A stretch of DNA of 64,000 nt from Zygosaccharomyces rouxii (GCF_000026365.1 NC_012992.1:186001-250000); one strand, 5' to 3'. Numbered from the stretch's first letter, positions 1 to 10,124 are shown. The notes: a model not told the origin generated them from the letters alone. Program-made: numbers and translations.

Positions 1-69
1 AAAATTGTTTTCGTGGGATCAACTACTAATTATTGTTTGTCTTTTGTTCCTCAATCTATGGTTCATATG

Positions 70-1080
70 TGATCGAGGAAATGCAATTATCCAATTCATT
101 CCGTATCTTCAGACTTGCTTCTTCAAATAAGCGGCTCTTCTACACCACGTACATCCTCATCTTCCCTATATACTGGAAATATTTCAGGCTCTACTGCTCT
201 TGCAAGGGCTAACGCTTTATTAGCTGATCGTGAATCCCCCAGTGAAAAAAAAAAAGGCTGACTTTATGCTCGAAGAAATTTGCTATGGTATTACGCTTAA
301 ATGCTTCGAACTATTTGACATTCCAGTGGAAACTCCGGGCACTGCTAAACCCTTTGGAAATTTCAAAATGTTAACAACACAACTCGATCAATAACTTTCC
401 AATGAAACAGTTGGACTCAACAGCGGTAATGCATTGAAATCAGATCAATCACGAGGAGTACAACGGCGGGGGAGAATGTTTGTCGAATTAAAGCTGGGAA
501 GGCATGAGACAGTTATCGAAAACATGAGGTTAGAATCGAAAGTTGATGGAATGCGTTTCAAGATAGACGATGAAGCACTTCAAAAGGAAAATTCTGACTT
601 TCTAGAACAAATCAGAAAAGCATAATCGACCAAAGCTCTCTGGAAAAAAAAAAATGTTTGGCTATAAATGAAAAGGATCTCGTTACCACGAACGAAATAT
701 TAAACTTCATCAATACAGAACTTATGTCTGAATGAGAACTATGCCAGAAGGTTAGAACAGCAGCGTGATAACTTCAAAGAATCGAAGAGGATCTAAGGAC
801 TTGAAAAATCTACATGAATTGGAGATTAAAAAGATAAGTAATAAGTACGGATGAACAATTTCGAACTTGGAAAGATGGGGAAATATGTACGATGAACCTT
901 ATCTGTATTTGTCGGAATAAACTCATGAGGATGTTTTGCAAATGAATCATTATGCAGAACAATTGTAACAGTTGCGAATTGTTAAGGATCGGCATCAAAT
1001 GGAAATCCACGGTTTACAACAGCAAGAGATGTTACGTCCCGAGGATGTAGACATTTAGAGATAACTTAATTAAAATGTAG
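70..1080 (+). pseudogene. Decayed gene for a coiled-coil protein
   Basis: No intact frame exists, but fragments in all three forward frames read like one protein. An early Ser/Thr/Pro-rich piece (about 103-245) is followed by a piece from 257 to 625 with one in-frame TAA at 392-394. Charged, heptad-like pieces rich in Glu, Lys, Leu and Gln then run to about 1060. The reading frame changes at an 11-A run (245-255) and again at a 12-A run (643-654). Further coding-like scraps extend to about 1430. I do not recognise the family; the helical, charged composition suggests a structural coiled-coil protein. Gene order in S. cerevisiae would place the CLA4/SKM1 kinase beside PTH4, but no kinase motif is visible here. 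It could also be a transposed gene copy now decaying. Confidence 0.5.
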
Positions 1081-1439
1081 TCTTTCTGCTCCAACAAATA
1101 CAATTGCATTTTTAGAATGGGCTAACCAGGTATTTGCTAAAAAAAAAACCCCATGATTAGCAAACCAAATTAATTAACTTGCAGATACAACATAACAAAT
1201 TAACTTCAATGTTCAATAGCAAAACTATTCAATTGCTTAGAGTTGACAAAAGACTACAACATATAGATACTCCGACATCTGGTGTCTATTCTTCCTCGGA
1301 AGTAGGTAACGGTAATAAGATATTTTATCTTCGGTTCGAGGTCGTGATAATGATGACGTCGATCGCGGTTCGGAGTTTTCAATGTTCAGTAAAAGAAAAT
1401 CTGAAATATAACATAATTTAACAGAATTGAGAAAGTTCC

Positions 1440-1949
1440 ATGATGCAGCATGTTTGGAAAAGGTTGCTCAGTAGTAAAATCGAACCCGCATTACAATCTG
1501 CTAGCAAATGGGTTGAACAACTAGACTTACGTAAAGTTCCAGTAAATTTATTTGCCGTTAGGTTTGACAGAGCAAGTGGACCAGGTGGTCAAAATGTTAA
1601 TAAAGTGAACAGTAAATGCACTTTAATGCTCTACAATTTTTCTAATTGCAGTTGGTTACCGCAGGAGGTTCGTAGCCAGATTTTACAAAAATCTAGATAC
1701 TATGCACGTAGTAGTGATTCGATCGTTATACAAGCGAGTGAATCAAGATCAAGGGAATCTAACAAAAAATTAGCACTTGAAAAATTTGTCAATCACATTA
1801 AAGAAGTATGTTGGTTCCCCAAGCCTACAGAAGATACCACAATTGCTAAGTGGGATCAAATCAAACGTAGTTCACACGAGAAACGATTAAATAATAAGAA
1901 GATGCATAGTGATAAGAAGAAATTACGTAAAAGTAAAGATTTCTTTTAG
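1440..1949 (+). CDS. PTH4: Pth4/ICT1-like class I release-factor-domain protein
   Basis: 169 aa. It carries the release-factor signature GPGGQNVNKVNSK at about residues 42-54, including the GGQ tripeptide that places the hydrolytic site in the ribosomal peptidyl-transferase centre. The C-terminus is strongly basic (many Lys/Arg), as in ICT1/YaeJ-type peptidyl-tRNA hydrolases that rescue stalled mitochondrial ribosomes. The short size and the lack of codon-recognition domains separate it from true release factors. The N-terminus is basic and could be a mitochondrial presequence. The gene lies tail-to-tail with PAP2, matching the S. cerevisiae pair YOL114C-YOL115W, which supports YOL114C (PTH4) rather than its relative RSO55. 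There are two adjacent ATG codons; the first is used. Function is inferred from the family. Confidence 0.88.
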   Translation: MMQHVWKRLLSSKIEPALQSASKWVEQLDLRKVPVNLFAVRFDRASGPGGQNVNKVNSKCTLMLYNFSNCSWLPQEVRSQILQKSRYYARSSDSIVIQASESRSRESNKKLALEKFVNHIKEVCWFPKPTEDTTIAKWDQIKRSSHEKRLNNKKMHSDKKKLRKSKDFF

Positions 1950-2030
1950 TGTACACTTTTTTTTTATCCTCACCGATAATACAGACTGTTTTTGCTTGTT
2001 TTTGTTTTTTTGTTTTTCTTTTCTTTCTCT

Positions 2031-3626
2031 TTAATTTGACATAGAATTGCCCTTGTTGAGCCAGTAATCTCTCTTAGTCTGGGCATCAACTGTAAAATTT
2101 TTCAGAGTAATTGATTCATCGGTTTCTCTGTTCAAAGGGTTATAATCGTCTTCTTCATCTTCATTGGGAACCCCCATGAGTTCGTCAACACTTTTGGTTT
2201 GTCGCCTTTTCTTTGGAGGTTGTTCAGGTTCCTGAATTAAGTAAGAATCCTGTTCCTCCTTTAAAGCTTCATTCTCAGATTCGCTGGGGTCTATAAATAC
2301 TTCATCATTATCATGGACGATTCTTGAACGTTTTTTGTGGTACTTTTCATTTTCTATAATTGCAGAATTAGCCACCAAATCACGGTCATCGTTAAAGTCT
2401 CTCAATTTACCTCTGTATTTGATAACATTACCCAAAATACTCTTACCCACACGATCCTTAAAAGTCGCAGCATCCAACTCAAAACATCTATTGGTTAAAA
2501 GATCAAATCCACCAGCAAATGCCTTTTTAATATCACGTAGATTAAAGGAACTTCTTGAGATGTTATTTGAAGAATCGCCTGGATCTTGAATGGCTAAAGT
2601 GAAACTACCACCACCACTTAGCCTCAAGTCTAACCAATCGCTTTTATGCATATAACATGGTCTTTGGTCTGCTACAACAACAGCCACATCATCATACCCA
2701 AAATTTTTACCATATAATTCGAAAAAATCGATCAATAAAACTCCCAAATTGTATCTTGCATCAATTTCACCTGTAACGATACGAGGATGTAAGTTGAGAA
2801 ACGCATAGACAAGGCAAATAATACTGAATCCACCGAGTCCACCTGTATGAACGTTATTCAACCTACGTGCATGTAAAAATTGTTTGACAATTAGTACCAA
2901 TTCTCTTAACCCTGGCGTTTGTTGTAACCAGGATCTAATCAATTTGGCTGCTTCCAAACCGTTCGTTCTTTCAAATGAAACATCAACATGGATTTGAGAA
3001 GTTGGTTCAACAAATTTTATAATTGGAACACGAGCCTTTGCAATAACCTCCACCTGTGTAGCTAACTTGCGGTTTTTCAAAAAATGTGCCAATTCGTATA
3101 GCGATGATCTATTCTCCTTATCACCAGTTTTACTATTGATCACACAGTCGATATCAGATCCCGGTAGATATAAATCTGTAGCATACGATCCGAACACTTG
3201 CAGATCTGCTCCTGGCCATAATTTCCTGACAGCATGTCTTAGAGTACGAATTGTTTTATTTCTCAGTTCAATTTCCTGTCTGCTTGGCGAAATGTATGCA
3301 ACGAAATCACGAATCTCTAGAGTAAGCCAATCTGCAATCTCTCTCTGTTTGGAATGGTCATGGTTCAAAATCCAAGGGTAATCAGTATTAACAGTGGGTA
3401 ATACTTGTTCACCGGATTCCTCAACAGATTCTGTTTCCTGCTCTTCTTTTCCACCTTCATCCTCGGAACTGCTATCATCGAATGCAATAAAATCATCGTT
3501 ACCATCTAGACTACCGTTTTTATCTTCAACAGCAGATTCCGGTAAGTTTTCATACTGATTTACGTGATCATTTCTATTGAACACTTGAAAATTCCTCTGA
3601 GCTTTACTAAGACTTGACTTCCTCAT
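2031..3626 (-). CDS. PAP2: Non-canonical poly(A) polymerase of the TRAMP complex (Trf4/Trf5 type)
   Basis: 531 aa. A nucleotidyltransferase core is visible: the GS pair at about 146-147, the catalytic aspartates at about 158 and 160 in GSDIDCV, and the third at about 215 in HVDVSFE. A PAP-associated domain follows (about 255-400). The N-terminal 75 residues are acidic and the C-terminus basic, as in Trf4. The family adds short A-tails to aberrant nuclear RNAs, with Air1/2 and Mtr4, to mark them for the exosome. S. cerevisiae has two duplicates, PAP2/TRF4 (584 aa) and TRF5; this single gene sits where both map and probably represents the pre-duplication ancestor. ADK1 lies upstream in the same orientation, with about 140 bp between them. 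Confidence 0.94.
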   Translation of the reverse strand: MRKSSLSKAQRNFQVFNRNDHVNQYENLPESAVEDKNGSLDGNDDFIAFDDSSSEDEGGKEEQETESVEESGEQVLPTVNTDYPWILNHDHSKQREIADWLTLEIRDFVAYISPSRQEIELRNKTIRTLRHAVRKLWPGADLQVFGSYATDLYLPGSDIDCVINSKTGDKENRSSLYELAHFLKNRKLATQVEVIAKARVPIIKFVEPTSQIHVDVSFERTNGLEAAKLIRSWLQQTPGLRELVLIVKQFLHARRLNNVHTGGLGGFSIICLVYAFLNLHPRIVTGEIDARYNLGVLLIDFFELYGKNFGYDDVAVVVADQRPCYMHKSDWLDLRLSGGGSFTLAIQDPGDSSNNISRSSFNLRDIKKAFAGGFDLLTNRCFELDAATFKDRVGKSILGNVIKYRGKLRDFNDDRDLVANSAIIENEKYHKKRSRIVHDNDEVFIDPSESENEALKEEQDSYLIQEPEQPPKKRRQTKSVDELMGVPNEDEEDDYNPLNRETDESITLKNFTVDAQTKRDYWLNKGNSMSN

Positions 3627-3770
3627 CAGAACGTAGTCATCTCCAGCACTTTTTGCACTATGAAATGAGATTAAAAGCTTTTCTCTATAGCTAGTTGTTA
3701 GATGCTCTTCTCTTCAACAGAACGTACGTACAAGGTGATTAAAAAGTCGACTACATGAAATTTGCATCAT

Positions 3771-4460
<690 letters not shown>

Positions 4461-4556
4461 CTATTTGTTTTTCTTTACTATTATGTTTAACTATACTGTA
4501 GGTTGTACTTGTAAATTTTTCAACTTTTATTTTTTCATTCGCCTATATATACAATT

Positions 4557-4929
4557 TCACCGCAATACTTCCGGAATGTTATGATTTTGACAGATCCAAC
4601 CAATTGGATGTTTAATACCTTTCTCTTTATCGATGTATCTGTATTCTTCTAGTAGATTTATAATGTACTCGAGTGAATATCCTCTTGATAAACCATTTTC
4701 AATTGCTTTCCAAAGAACTTTCCTCCTCGCGTATCTCTTGTTAACGGCAGGATCCCGTCTCCAGCCAGTTTGATACAGACTTTCCATCTCCCTGATCGAT
4801 GGTTGTCCATTTATACCTTCCACATACTCTTTCCAGACTTCTTTAACGCTATGCGGACTCTTTAAGAAATGAAATTTACCCGTGAAAACGTTTGGTCTCT
4901 GTCTTTTTAGTTGTGGTTGTTGTTGTTGC

Positions 4930-4960
<31 letters not shown>

Positions 4961-5519
4961 GCGGTTGCGGTTGTATCTGTGAAGTTGGTGGTTGTGATAG
5001 TGGTTGTGGTAGTGATAGTGGTTGTGGTTGCGGTTGTGAATGTTGTTGTGTATCTGACATCGATGCCGATGGTTGCAGTGGTACTGATGATGCAGATGAT
5101 GATGATGATGACGAGATTGCGGGTGCAGCTGCAACAGTAGTAGCATTCACTGCAGTGTGATGAGACGGTAGTGGATATGCATAACTACTTGCTGTTGTTG
5201 TCTCTGGAACTGGATGATCACCAGGTCCCGTTGTTGCTGTAGCAGGATCTTGTCCACCCTCGAATAATTCGTAAAATACATCGTTTTTAGGTGCTACTTG
5301 TGAAATTCTTTCTTTAAGAGACCCACTCCATTTATGTTGCTCAGAGACCATTGAAAGCATTAAGACGGTCAACTCAGCAATTTTATGTGACTGACTCTCA
5401 ATTACCTGTTCATACCTATCAAACTTGCGATCAAGTGTGTCACCTAACATTTGAATCATTCTCTCTAACATAGTTACCTGTCGTTCGAGTTCAGCGACCC
5501 TGTCTTCGGCTAGGGGCAT
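4557..5519 (-). CDS. MSN1: Msn1-like transcription factor with GCR1_C DNA-binding domain
   Basis: 320 aa. The N-terminus (about 1-60) is a probable coiled coil with leucine/isoleucine heptads. The middle is Ser/Pro/Gln-rich with an uninterrupted glutamine run of about 16. The last 105 residues form a GCR1_C-type DNA-binding domain (KEVWKEYVEGINGQPSIREM, then WRRDPAVNKRYARRK). Msn1 acts in invertase expression, pseudohyphal growth and stress signalling in S. cerevisiae. The S. cerevisiae order YOL115W-YOL116W-YOL117W is kept here as PAP2, MSN1, RRI2, interrupted by ADK1 and TOS6, which supports MSN1 rather than HOT1 or GCR1. The protein is shorter than the S. cerevisiae one (382 aa), mainly in the low-complexity part. 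Confidence 0.88.
4916..4963 (-). repeat. Trinucleotide repeat encoding polyglutamine in MSN1
   Basis: A GTT/GCT run on the plus strand encodes about 16 consecutive Gln (CAA with one CAG) in MSN1. It is flanked by Gln-Pro dipeptides. Its length is likely to vary between strains. Confidence 0.9.
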
Positions 5520-6167
5520 GGCATCTCCGGGTTCGCTCCAACAGTGTAAGAGGAATGATTGTTACGTTTGAATGATTTCAAGAAATTTCCCCCAAGTATA
5601 AAAATACTAATATTTTTCCAATAACATTAAAGCAAGTAAATAGAAACAGCTTCGAACGCACTGTCAATCTTTTTTCAAGATCGATTGCGTCAGTCTTAAC
5701 GCTTCCAGAAGTTTAACTTTCGAGAATAAATTTCCATGCCGGGGCTAAGGCACGGCAATCCGGTTGCGGTTTGCGAAATATGGAGAGGAGGTAAAGAATG
5801 ATCACGAATGCAGTAACACGTAATTATTACACGTGTACTTCGTGTGACTCCTGTAAGGCACACGAATGTTGGGTGTGCCCTTGGAAAACTATATAAAGAA
5901 GTCCTGTTCTCGGAGTATAGTTTGCCGCATGTCTTGCGAAAACCGGATATGCGCACAGTAGGAGTGATGTAAATAACGAAGCAGTAAAATCTGAGCGAGT
6001 TACGCATTATACATCTACATATACAGAAAACCAATGTTGGCCGATTAGTTAGTTAGAAACATCACCTTTCTTTTTTTTTTCTTTTTTTTTCACCTTTTTT
6101 TTTTCCAGTTCATTCTTTTAGATTCCCCAGTACTATCAGTAACGCTATTTGTGAAGCTGTTACGCGA
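5520..6167. promoter_or_regulatory. MSN1 upstream region and TOS6 3' flank
   Basis: 648 bp without a supported gene. It serves as the MSN1 promoter (minus strand) and contains a TATA-like stretch near 5890-5897. T-rich tracts lie at about 6067-6105, next to the TOS6 stop codon. A 112-codon minus-strand frame at 5696-6034 starts with TTG and shows no family features, so I do not call it. Confidence 0.4.
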
Positions 6168-7229
6168 TTAGAGAAGTCCGACGATCGCAGCTGCAACCAG
6201 TGGAGTTAAACGGGATGCCCTACCAAGGGGACCTGGAGCACCTGCAGAGAATTGTGACAGAGCAGCAGTTGTAGAATCTTGTCCTGCTTTAACGCCTGAT
6301 GGACCGGAGATGGAAACCGCACTTGTAGTTAGGCTGCTACCTGCAGAACCTGTAGTGTTTGTAGTGTGTGTAGTGTGTGTAGTGTTTTGCGCACCGCTAG
6401 CAACTGCGCTTGAGAATGTTGAGCTTGCAGCAGCGGAAGATAGTGTAGCCGAGCTGGAGAATGATGATTCAGCTTCCGAAGCGGAGGTTGATGGAGCCGA
6501 ACTGGAAGAAACCGGGCTAGCTGGAGCCGAGGTAGCACCGGTACTGACCGGTGCGGCGCTAGCGCTTGCGCTTGCGCCGCTTGGTGTGGAACAGGAAACG
6601 CTCGTACGGACAGTAGTGTATTGCTCGCTGCCGCCTTGCGTCACAGTGTTATCACCTTCAGTTGCGGTAGCATGGGCAGTTTCGGTTTCAACACCAGCAC
6701 CCTCACCGCTTGCGGTGTTTGAAGTAGAACAGGAGACACTTGTGGTCTCGGTTGGATGGACAGTAGTGTACTGATCGCTGCTACCCTGAGTCACAGTGCT
6801 ACCACCCTCGGTAACGGTAGCATGTGCGACATTTGTTTCGGAGCTAGCGCCTTCACCGCTTGCGGTGCTTGAGGTAGAACAGGAAACGCTCGTAGTGTCG
6901 GTTGGATGGACAGTGGTGTACTGATCGCTACCGCCTTGCGTCACAGTACTACCACCTTCGGTGGCAGTAGCATGAGCAGTCTCGGCTGGGGTACCAGCAG
7001 AGGAAGCATCAGTTGATTTGGCGCCAGTTTCGGTTTGTTCACCGGTACTAGTAGTAGCTCCGGAGCCAGATCCTAGGGTAGTAGTGAACTTCGGCGTCGA
7101 AGTGATGTCCTGTGTGGAGACCATTGATGTAGTTGCTTGTGGTGTTGTTGTAGCGTCTTCATAAGTAATGCTGCCAGATTGGGCTAGGGCACAGGATAGA
7201 GCGAAAGACAAGGCAATTGGATGAATCAT
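6168..7229 (-). CDS. TOS6: GPI-anchored Ser/Thr-rich cell-wall protein, Tos6-like, with internal repeats
   Basis: 353 aa. A signal peptide spans residues 1-16, with likely cleavage after ALA. The mature start ITYEDATTTPQATTSMVST closely resembles, from memory, that of S. cerevisiae Tos6. The body is Ser/Thr/Ala-rich and heavily O-glycosylatable. It contains a 50-residue unit at 85-134 and 135-184, and a shortened third copy from 185. Each unit has one Cys and a QYTTV motif. The C-terminus has a hydrophobic tail (about 341-353) after a small-residue cluster near 328-330, fitting GPI attachment and transfer to wall glucan. In S. cerevisiae TOS6 (YNL300W) lies between TRF5 and RPL18B, the same neighbourhood as here. 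S. cerevisiae Tos6 is much shorter (about 100 aa), so the repeat block is an addition in this lineage or a loss there. Confidence 0.75.
   Translation of the reverse strand: MIHPIALSFALSCALAQSGSITYEDATTTPQATTSMVSTQDITSTPKFTTTLGSGSGATTSTGEQTETGAKSTDASSAGTPAETAHATATEGGSTVTQGGSDQYTTVHPTDTTSVSCSTSSTASGEGASSETNVAHATVTEGGSTVTQGSSDQYTTVHPTETTSVSCSTSNTASGEGAGVETETAHATATEGDNTVTQGGSEQYTTVRTSVSCSTPSGASASASAAPVSTGATSAPASPVSSSSAPSTSASEAESSFSSSATLSSAAASSTFSSAVASGAQNTTHTTHTTNTTGSAGSSLTTSAVSISGPSGVKAGQDSTTAALSQFSAGAPGPLGRASRLTPLVAAAIVGLL
6594..6977 (-). repeat. Three tandem coding repeats in TOS6
   Basis: Two near-identical 150-bp units and one partial unit encode residues 85-212. Each begins AHAT(A/V)TEG. 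The third copy has lost the HPT(D/E)TT segment and diverges after the SVSCST core. The period of exactly 50 codons keeps the frame. Confidence 0.9.
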
Positions 7230-7407
7230 AATGAGTGACTATGTTTTTTGTATTTGGTGTATTGAACTCGTTGAACTCGTTGTTGTTCTTATATTCTTTC
7301 GAGATAGAGAAAGAAAGATTGGAATTGCAAATCTTCATTTCATCGACACTTATGCCCACCCTTTATATGAGCGGCTCTGATCCAACTGATCATGTTTATG
7401 GTTTTGA

Positions 7408-7492
7408 TTTTCGCATCGCTTTGATTTTCGCATCTGTTTGGTTTTCGCATCCTGGTACGAAATGCGAAAAGCGATGCGCTGAGATGCGAAAA
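7408..7492. promoter_or_regulatory. Array of five TGCGAAAA boxes upstream of TOS6 (SBF-like)
   Basis: TTTTCGCATC occurs at 7408-7417, 7425-7434 and 7442-7451, spaced exactly 17 bp. The inverted form (R)ATGCGAAAA occurs at 7462-7470 and 7483-7492. The core TGCGAAA matches the Swi4/Swi6 (SBF) site CRCGAAA at six of seven bases. The array lies 180-265 bp before the TOS6 ATG. TOS stands for Target Of SBF in S. cerevisiae, so SBF control is a natural reading, but it is inferred. Confidence 0.6.
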
Positions 7493-7516
7493 GTAGGAAT
7501 AAGGGTTAACCAACTA

Positions 7517-9193
7517 TTATGAAGACCAGACTCTCGCTGCTTGCAATGCCAATTCGTGTATCAGACTATCTTGGCTAGAGCGTGGTTGAAATGAACCTCC
7601 TTCATATTCACCTACACGCTGTTTCTGTAGGTCTTGAAAGAACGCGTTGGTGTCTTTATGTTTTATCTTTCGCGTTGAATGCCACATACCAATGTCATTA
7701 CTACGTTCTAGCTCACCTAATGTTAACGATTGCTTTGCACATAATGACAATGGTACTTTGTTCTCGTTACCGAAGTACACGAGGTCTCGTTTCAAATCCA
7801 ACTTGTAGTAGACAGCCGCGCGGTCCTTCATAATGGAGGTCATCAATATCGTCAGTATGTGGTCGCGAGTTACAGGTATCTGACTTACTTGCAGCTCTTT
7901 CTGGAGATCTCGTAGCGATATACACGAAAAGAGTGGCGCTACCGACTCCCATAATTTGGTGATTTGGGCAACTTGATAAATTTCTTTAACGAGTACGTCT
8001 AACAGTGTTAATACACCAATTGGTAATTTATTAATTGAGATACCCAATTGTGATAATTTTAGCTGCACGAAATTGTAATAACAATCCTGTAAAATCTGTA
8101 CGATTTCCATCTCACGACCCACTTTTACCTGTTCCAAATCGAATGGATTTACTTTACCATTTTCACGATACATGATCATACTGCAAAAAATAAACCCACA
8201 AAGGATAAATTCCTCCAAACGTGAACTAAATTTCTGGGGACCACCGATTTCCTCCACTTGTCTTAATGAGGACCAAAATAGCTGTTGTAACCTTTTGGTG
8301 TCAGGACTCTTTTGCAAAACTTGTTCAATGGCTTGAGCTAATGGTAATTGCATCATTATCCCCAGAGTTTGTGATACTGCTAGGGACCTATTTGCATGCG
8401 ATTCTACCTTAACTAAAAATTGAGAAAACTTGGCCATGGAATTTATTTTACCAGTTGACATGAATTCATGGATATAGCATTGTAATATTAAATTAACAAT
8501 CTCCACATGAAGCGTGTCTAGTTCTTTCCCATCATCGTTATTAAAACAATGGGATTCCAGGAAATTTATACGGGATTCGTCAATTCTATTTGATTTTAAG
8601 CGATTCTGCCAAATTGACAAAACGTTGTGCCTCAACTGCATCGTCTCATCTATCAATAACGGTTCCATACACTTCAATTGTAATTCAATTCTAGGCAATG
8701 CCAATGGTTCAAATTCATCATCAAAAAGAAATCCCCTTGGTGTAGTATAAATTTCTGACCAAATCTTATCATCATTTTGAATTCCAAATTGTCTGACCAA
8801 TTCCTTACATGCAGGTATCACTTCGTCTAGTTGTGGTAAATCGTTGTAGTGCATCCTTAATGCCCAATGGTGTAAAATTTGCAATAACGATTTATGTCTC
8901 CAATGAACGGCATCTTCATCAGTATCGCCTTCAGAGATATCGACCAACTTTCTTAGAGTGGTTTGAGCTTTGATCCAATCTTGTTCCTCTCCATAATAAA
9001 CCCCCATCTCATAAAGGTCCTCCAGGGATTGTCGATTTATTTCGCTCGAATCACTAATATCATTACCGGATTCGCCATTCTGTGATCCTGATCCAGCAAT
9101 ATTTTCTTCGTCTTCATCATCATCTTCCATCTCTACCATCCCATCATCATCGCTCATCATAAAATCATCGTAGTTTTCCTCGTCATCAGACAT
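7517..9193 (-). CDS. RRI2: COP9 signalosome subunit 2-like protein Rri2
   Basis: 558 aa. The very acidic N-terminus (about 1-55, many Asp/Glu) followed by ESxxxARQSLEDLYEMG-like helices resembles Csn2 and Rpn6. A helical repeat region and a PCI/winged-helix region (about 360-500) follow. In S. cerevisiae Rri2 is a subunit of the reduced CSN complex that removes Rub1 from cullins, together with Rri1, Csn9, Csi1 and Pci8. The gene lies next to the MSN1 counterpart as in YOL116W-YOL117W. Its substrate module is represented elsewhere in this window by the cullin RING protein HRT1. Sequence conservation of yeast Rri2 is low, so synteny carries much of this call. Confidence 0.83.
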   Translation of the reverse strand: MSDDEENYDDFMMSDDDGMVEMEDDDEDEENIAGSGSQNGESGNDISDSSEINRQSLEDLYEMGVYYGEEQDWIKAQTTLRKLVDISEGDTDEDAVHWRHKSLLQILHHWALRMHYNDLPQLDEVIPACKELVRQFGIQNDDKIWSEIYTTPRGFLFDDEFEPLALPRIELQLKCMEPLLIDETMQLRHNVLSIWQNRLKSNRIDESRINFLESHCFNNDDGKELDTLHVEIVNLILQCYIHEFMSTGKINSMAKFSQFLVKVESHANRSLAVSQTLGIMMQLPLAQAIEQVLQKSPDTKRLQQLFWSSLRQVEEIGGPQKFSSRLEEFILCGFIFCSMIMYRENGKVNPFDLEQVKVGREMEIVQILQDCYYNFVQLKLSQLGISINKLPIGVLTLLDVLVKEIYQVAQITKLWESVAPLFSCISLRDLQKELQVSQIPVTRDHILTILMTSIMKDRAAVYYKLDLKRDLVYFGNENKVPLSLCAKQSLTLGELERSNDIGMWHSTRKIKHKDTNAFFQDLQKQRVGEYEGGSFQPRSSQDSLIHELALQAARVWSS

Positions 9194-9324
9194 CTTGGTG
9201 GATGTACTCCTTGTCCTCGTTGTACTTAGAGGGGGGTCGTTGAAGTAAATGTTAGCTCTTAATCTTCAACACAACACTATTACCTACAAAAACAACAGAG
9301 AAAAGAACAAAAGAGAAAATAAGA

Positions 9325-9864
9325 ATGCAAAGATTTGTTACTCGTACTGCTACTCGTGGATTTAAGACTTTTAGTCCAACATTATTCAAGGCCGGTAGTG
9401 CTATCCCATCCGGATTACCAGGTCTACATGAGAACTCTCCCGGTAATGCAATTGATATCGGCGAAGAAGTTGCAAAGGGGAAATCTATCATCGTGGGTGT
9501 ACCAGCAGCTTTTTCACCTGCATGCTCTGCATCTCATGTTCCAGGATACGTCAACCATTTCCAAGAACTGAAGAATAAGGGTGTCCAACAGGTTTTCGTG
9601 ACCCCCGTTAACGATGCCTTCACTACAAAGGCATGGGCTCAAAGTTTGAACTTACCTCAAGGTATTAGAATCATTGCAGATTCACAAGGTGCATTTGCAA
9701 AAGCTGGTGATCACCTCTTTGATTCTGAAAAAGTGTTCGGTAACAAGCGTTCCATTAGATTTGCTGCTATCGTGCAAGATGGTAAAGTAGTTCAAGAGTT
9801 TGCAGAACCTGATAAAATTGGTCTAGATGTCTCCTCAGCAGAAAACGTCTTGAAACATTTGTAG
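9325..9864 (+). CDS. Prx5/Ahp1-type peroxiredoxin with probable mitochondrial presequence
   Basis: 179 aa. The core GVPAAFSPACSASHVPGY holds the peroxidatic cysteine at residue 67 within the PxxxxTxxC-like context of the Ahp1/Prx5 group; Ser occupies the usual Thr position. The first 20 residues are basic, hydroxylated and free of acidic residues (MQRFVTRTATRGFKTF), typical of a mitochondrial targeting signal that cytosolic S. cerevisiae Ahp1 lacks. Cys67 is the only cysteine in the protein, so the resolving cysteine of Ahp1 (Cys31) is missing and a one-Cys mechanism is likely. It is divergent from RRI2 with 131 bp between start codons. S. cerevisiae AHP1 is on chromosome XII, so this is a different genomic position and perhaps a different paralogue. 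Confidence 0.85.
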   Translation: MQRFVTRTATRGFKTFSPTLFKAGSAIPSGLPGLHENSPGNAIDIGEEVAKGKSIIVGVPAAFSPACSASHVPGYVNHFQELKNKGVQQVFVTPVNDAFTTKAWAQSLNLPQGIRIIADSQGAFAKAGDHLFDSEKVFGNKRSIRFAAIVQDGKVVQEFAEPDKIGLDVSSAENVLKHL

Positions 9865-10124
9865 ATTCCATAAAATAGTTTATGAATGGATACGAGTCAA
9901 TTATATTCTGAACAAGTGATTATCAGACTTCTTTCTCCAGCTCATCGTGCGGCAATCGAAATTTTTCAAGCGGTAGTTGAAATTCCGACCCACCCTCCCG
10001 ATAAACTATACCGACATTGACATCGAGATGGGCTAGTGCATACTTAAGAAAACGAGAACAATGAAAATTGATTCATCAAATAGAGTATTTCTTTTCTTTA
10101 TTGGGTTGAAGTAAAGAAGAAGGT

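Noticed and set aside
1179..1421. 80-codon frame before PTH4
   Set aside because: It starts at TTG, and coding-like scraps in other frames overlap it; it is more likely the tail of the decayed gene to its left.
4882..5160. Poly-Cys, poly-Val and poly-Asn frames around 4.9 kb
   Set aside because: They are other-frame readings of the MSN1 polyglutamine repeat.
5696..6034. 112-codon minus-strand frame upstream of MSN1
   Set aside because: It starts at TTG, has no family features and lies in a promoter; a chance open frame is more likely.
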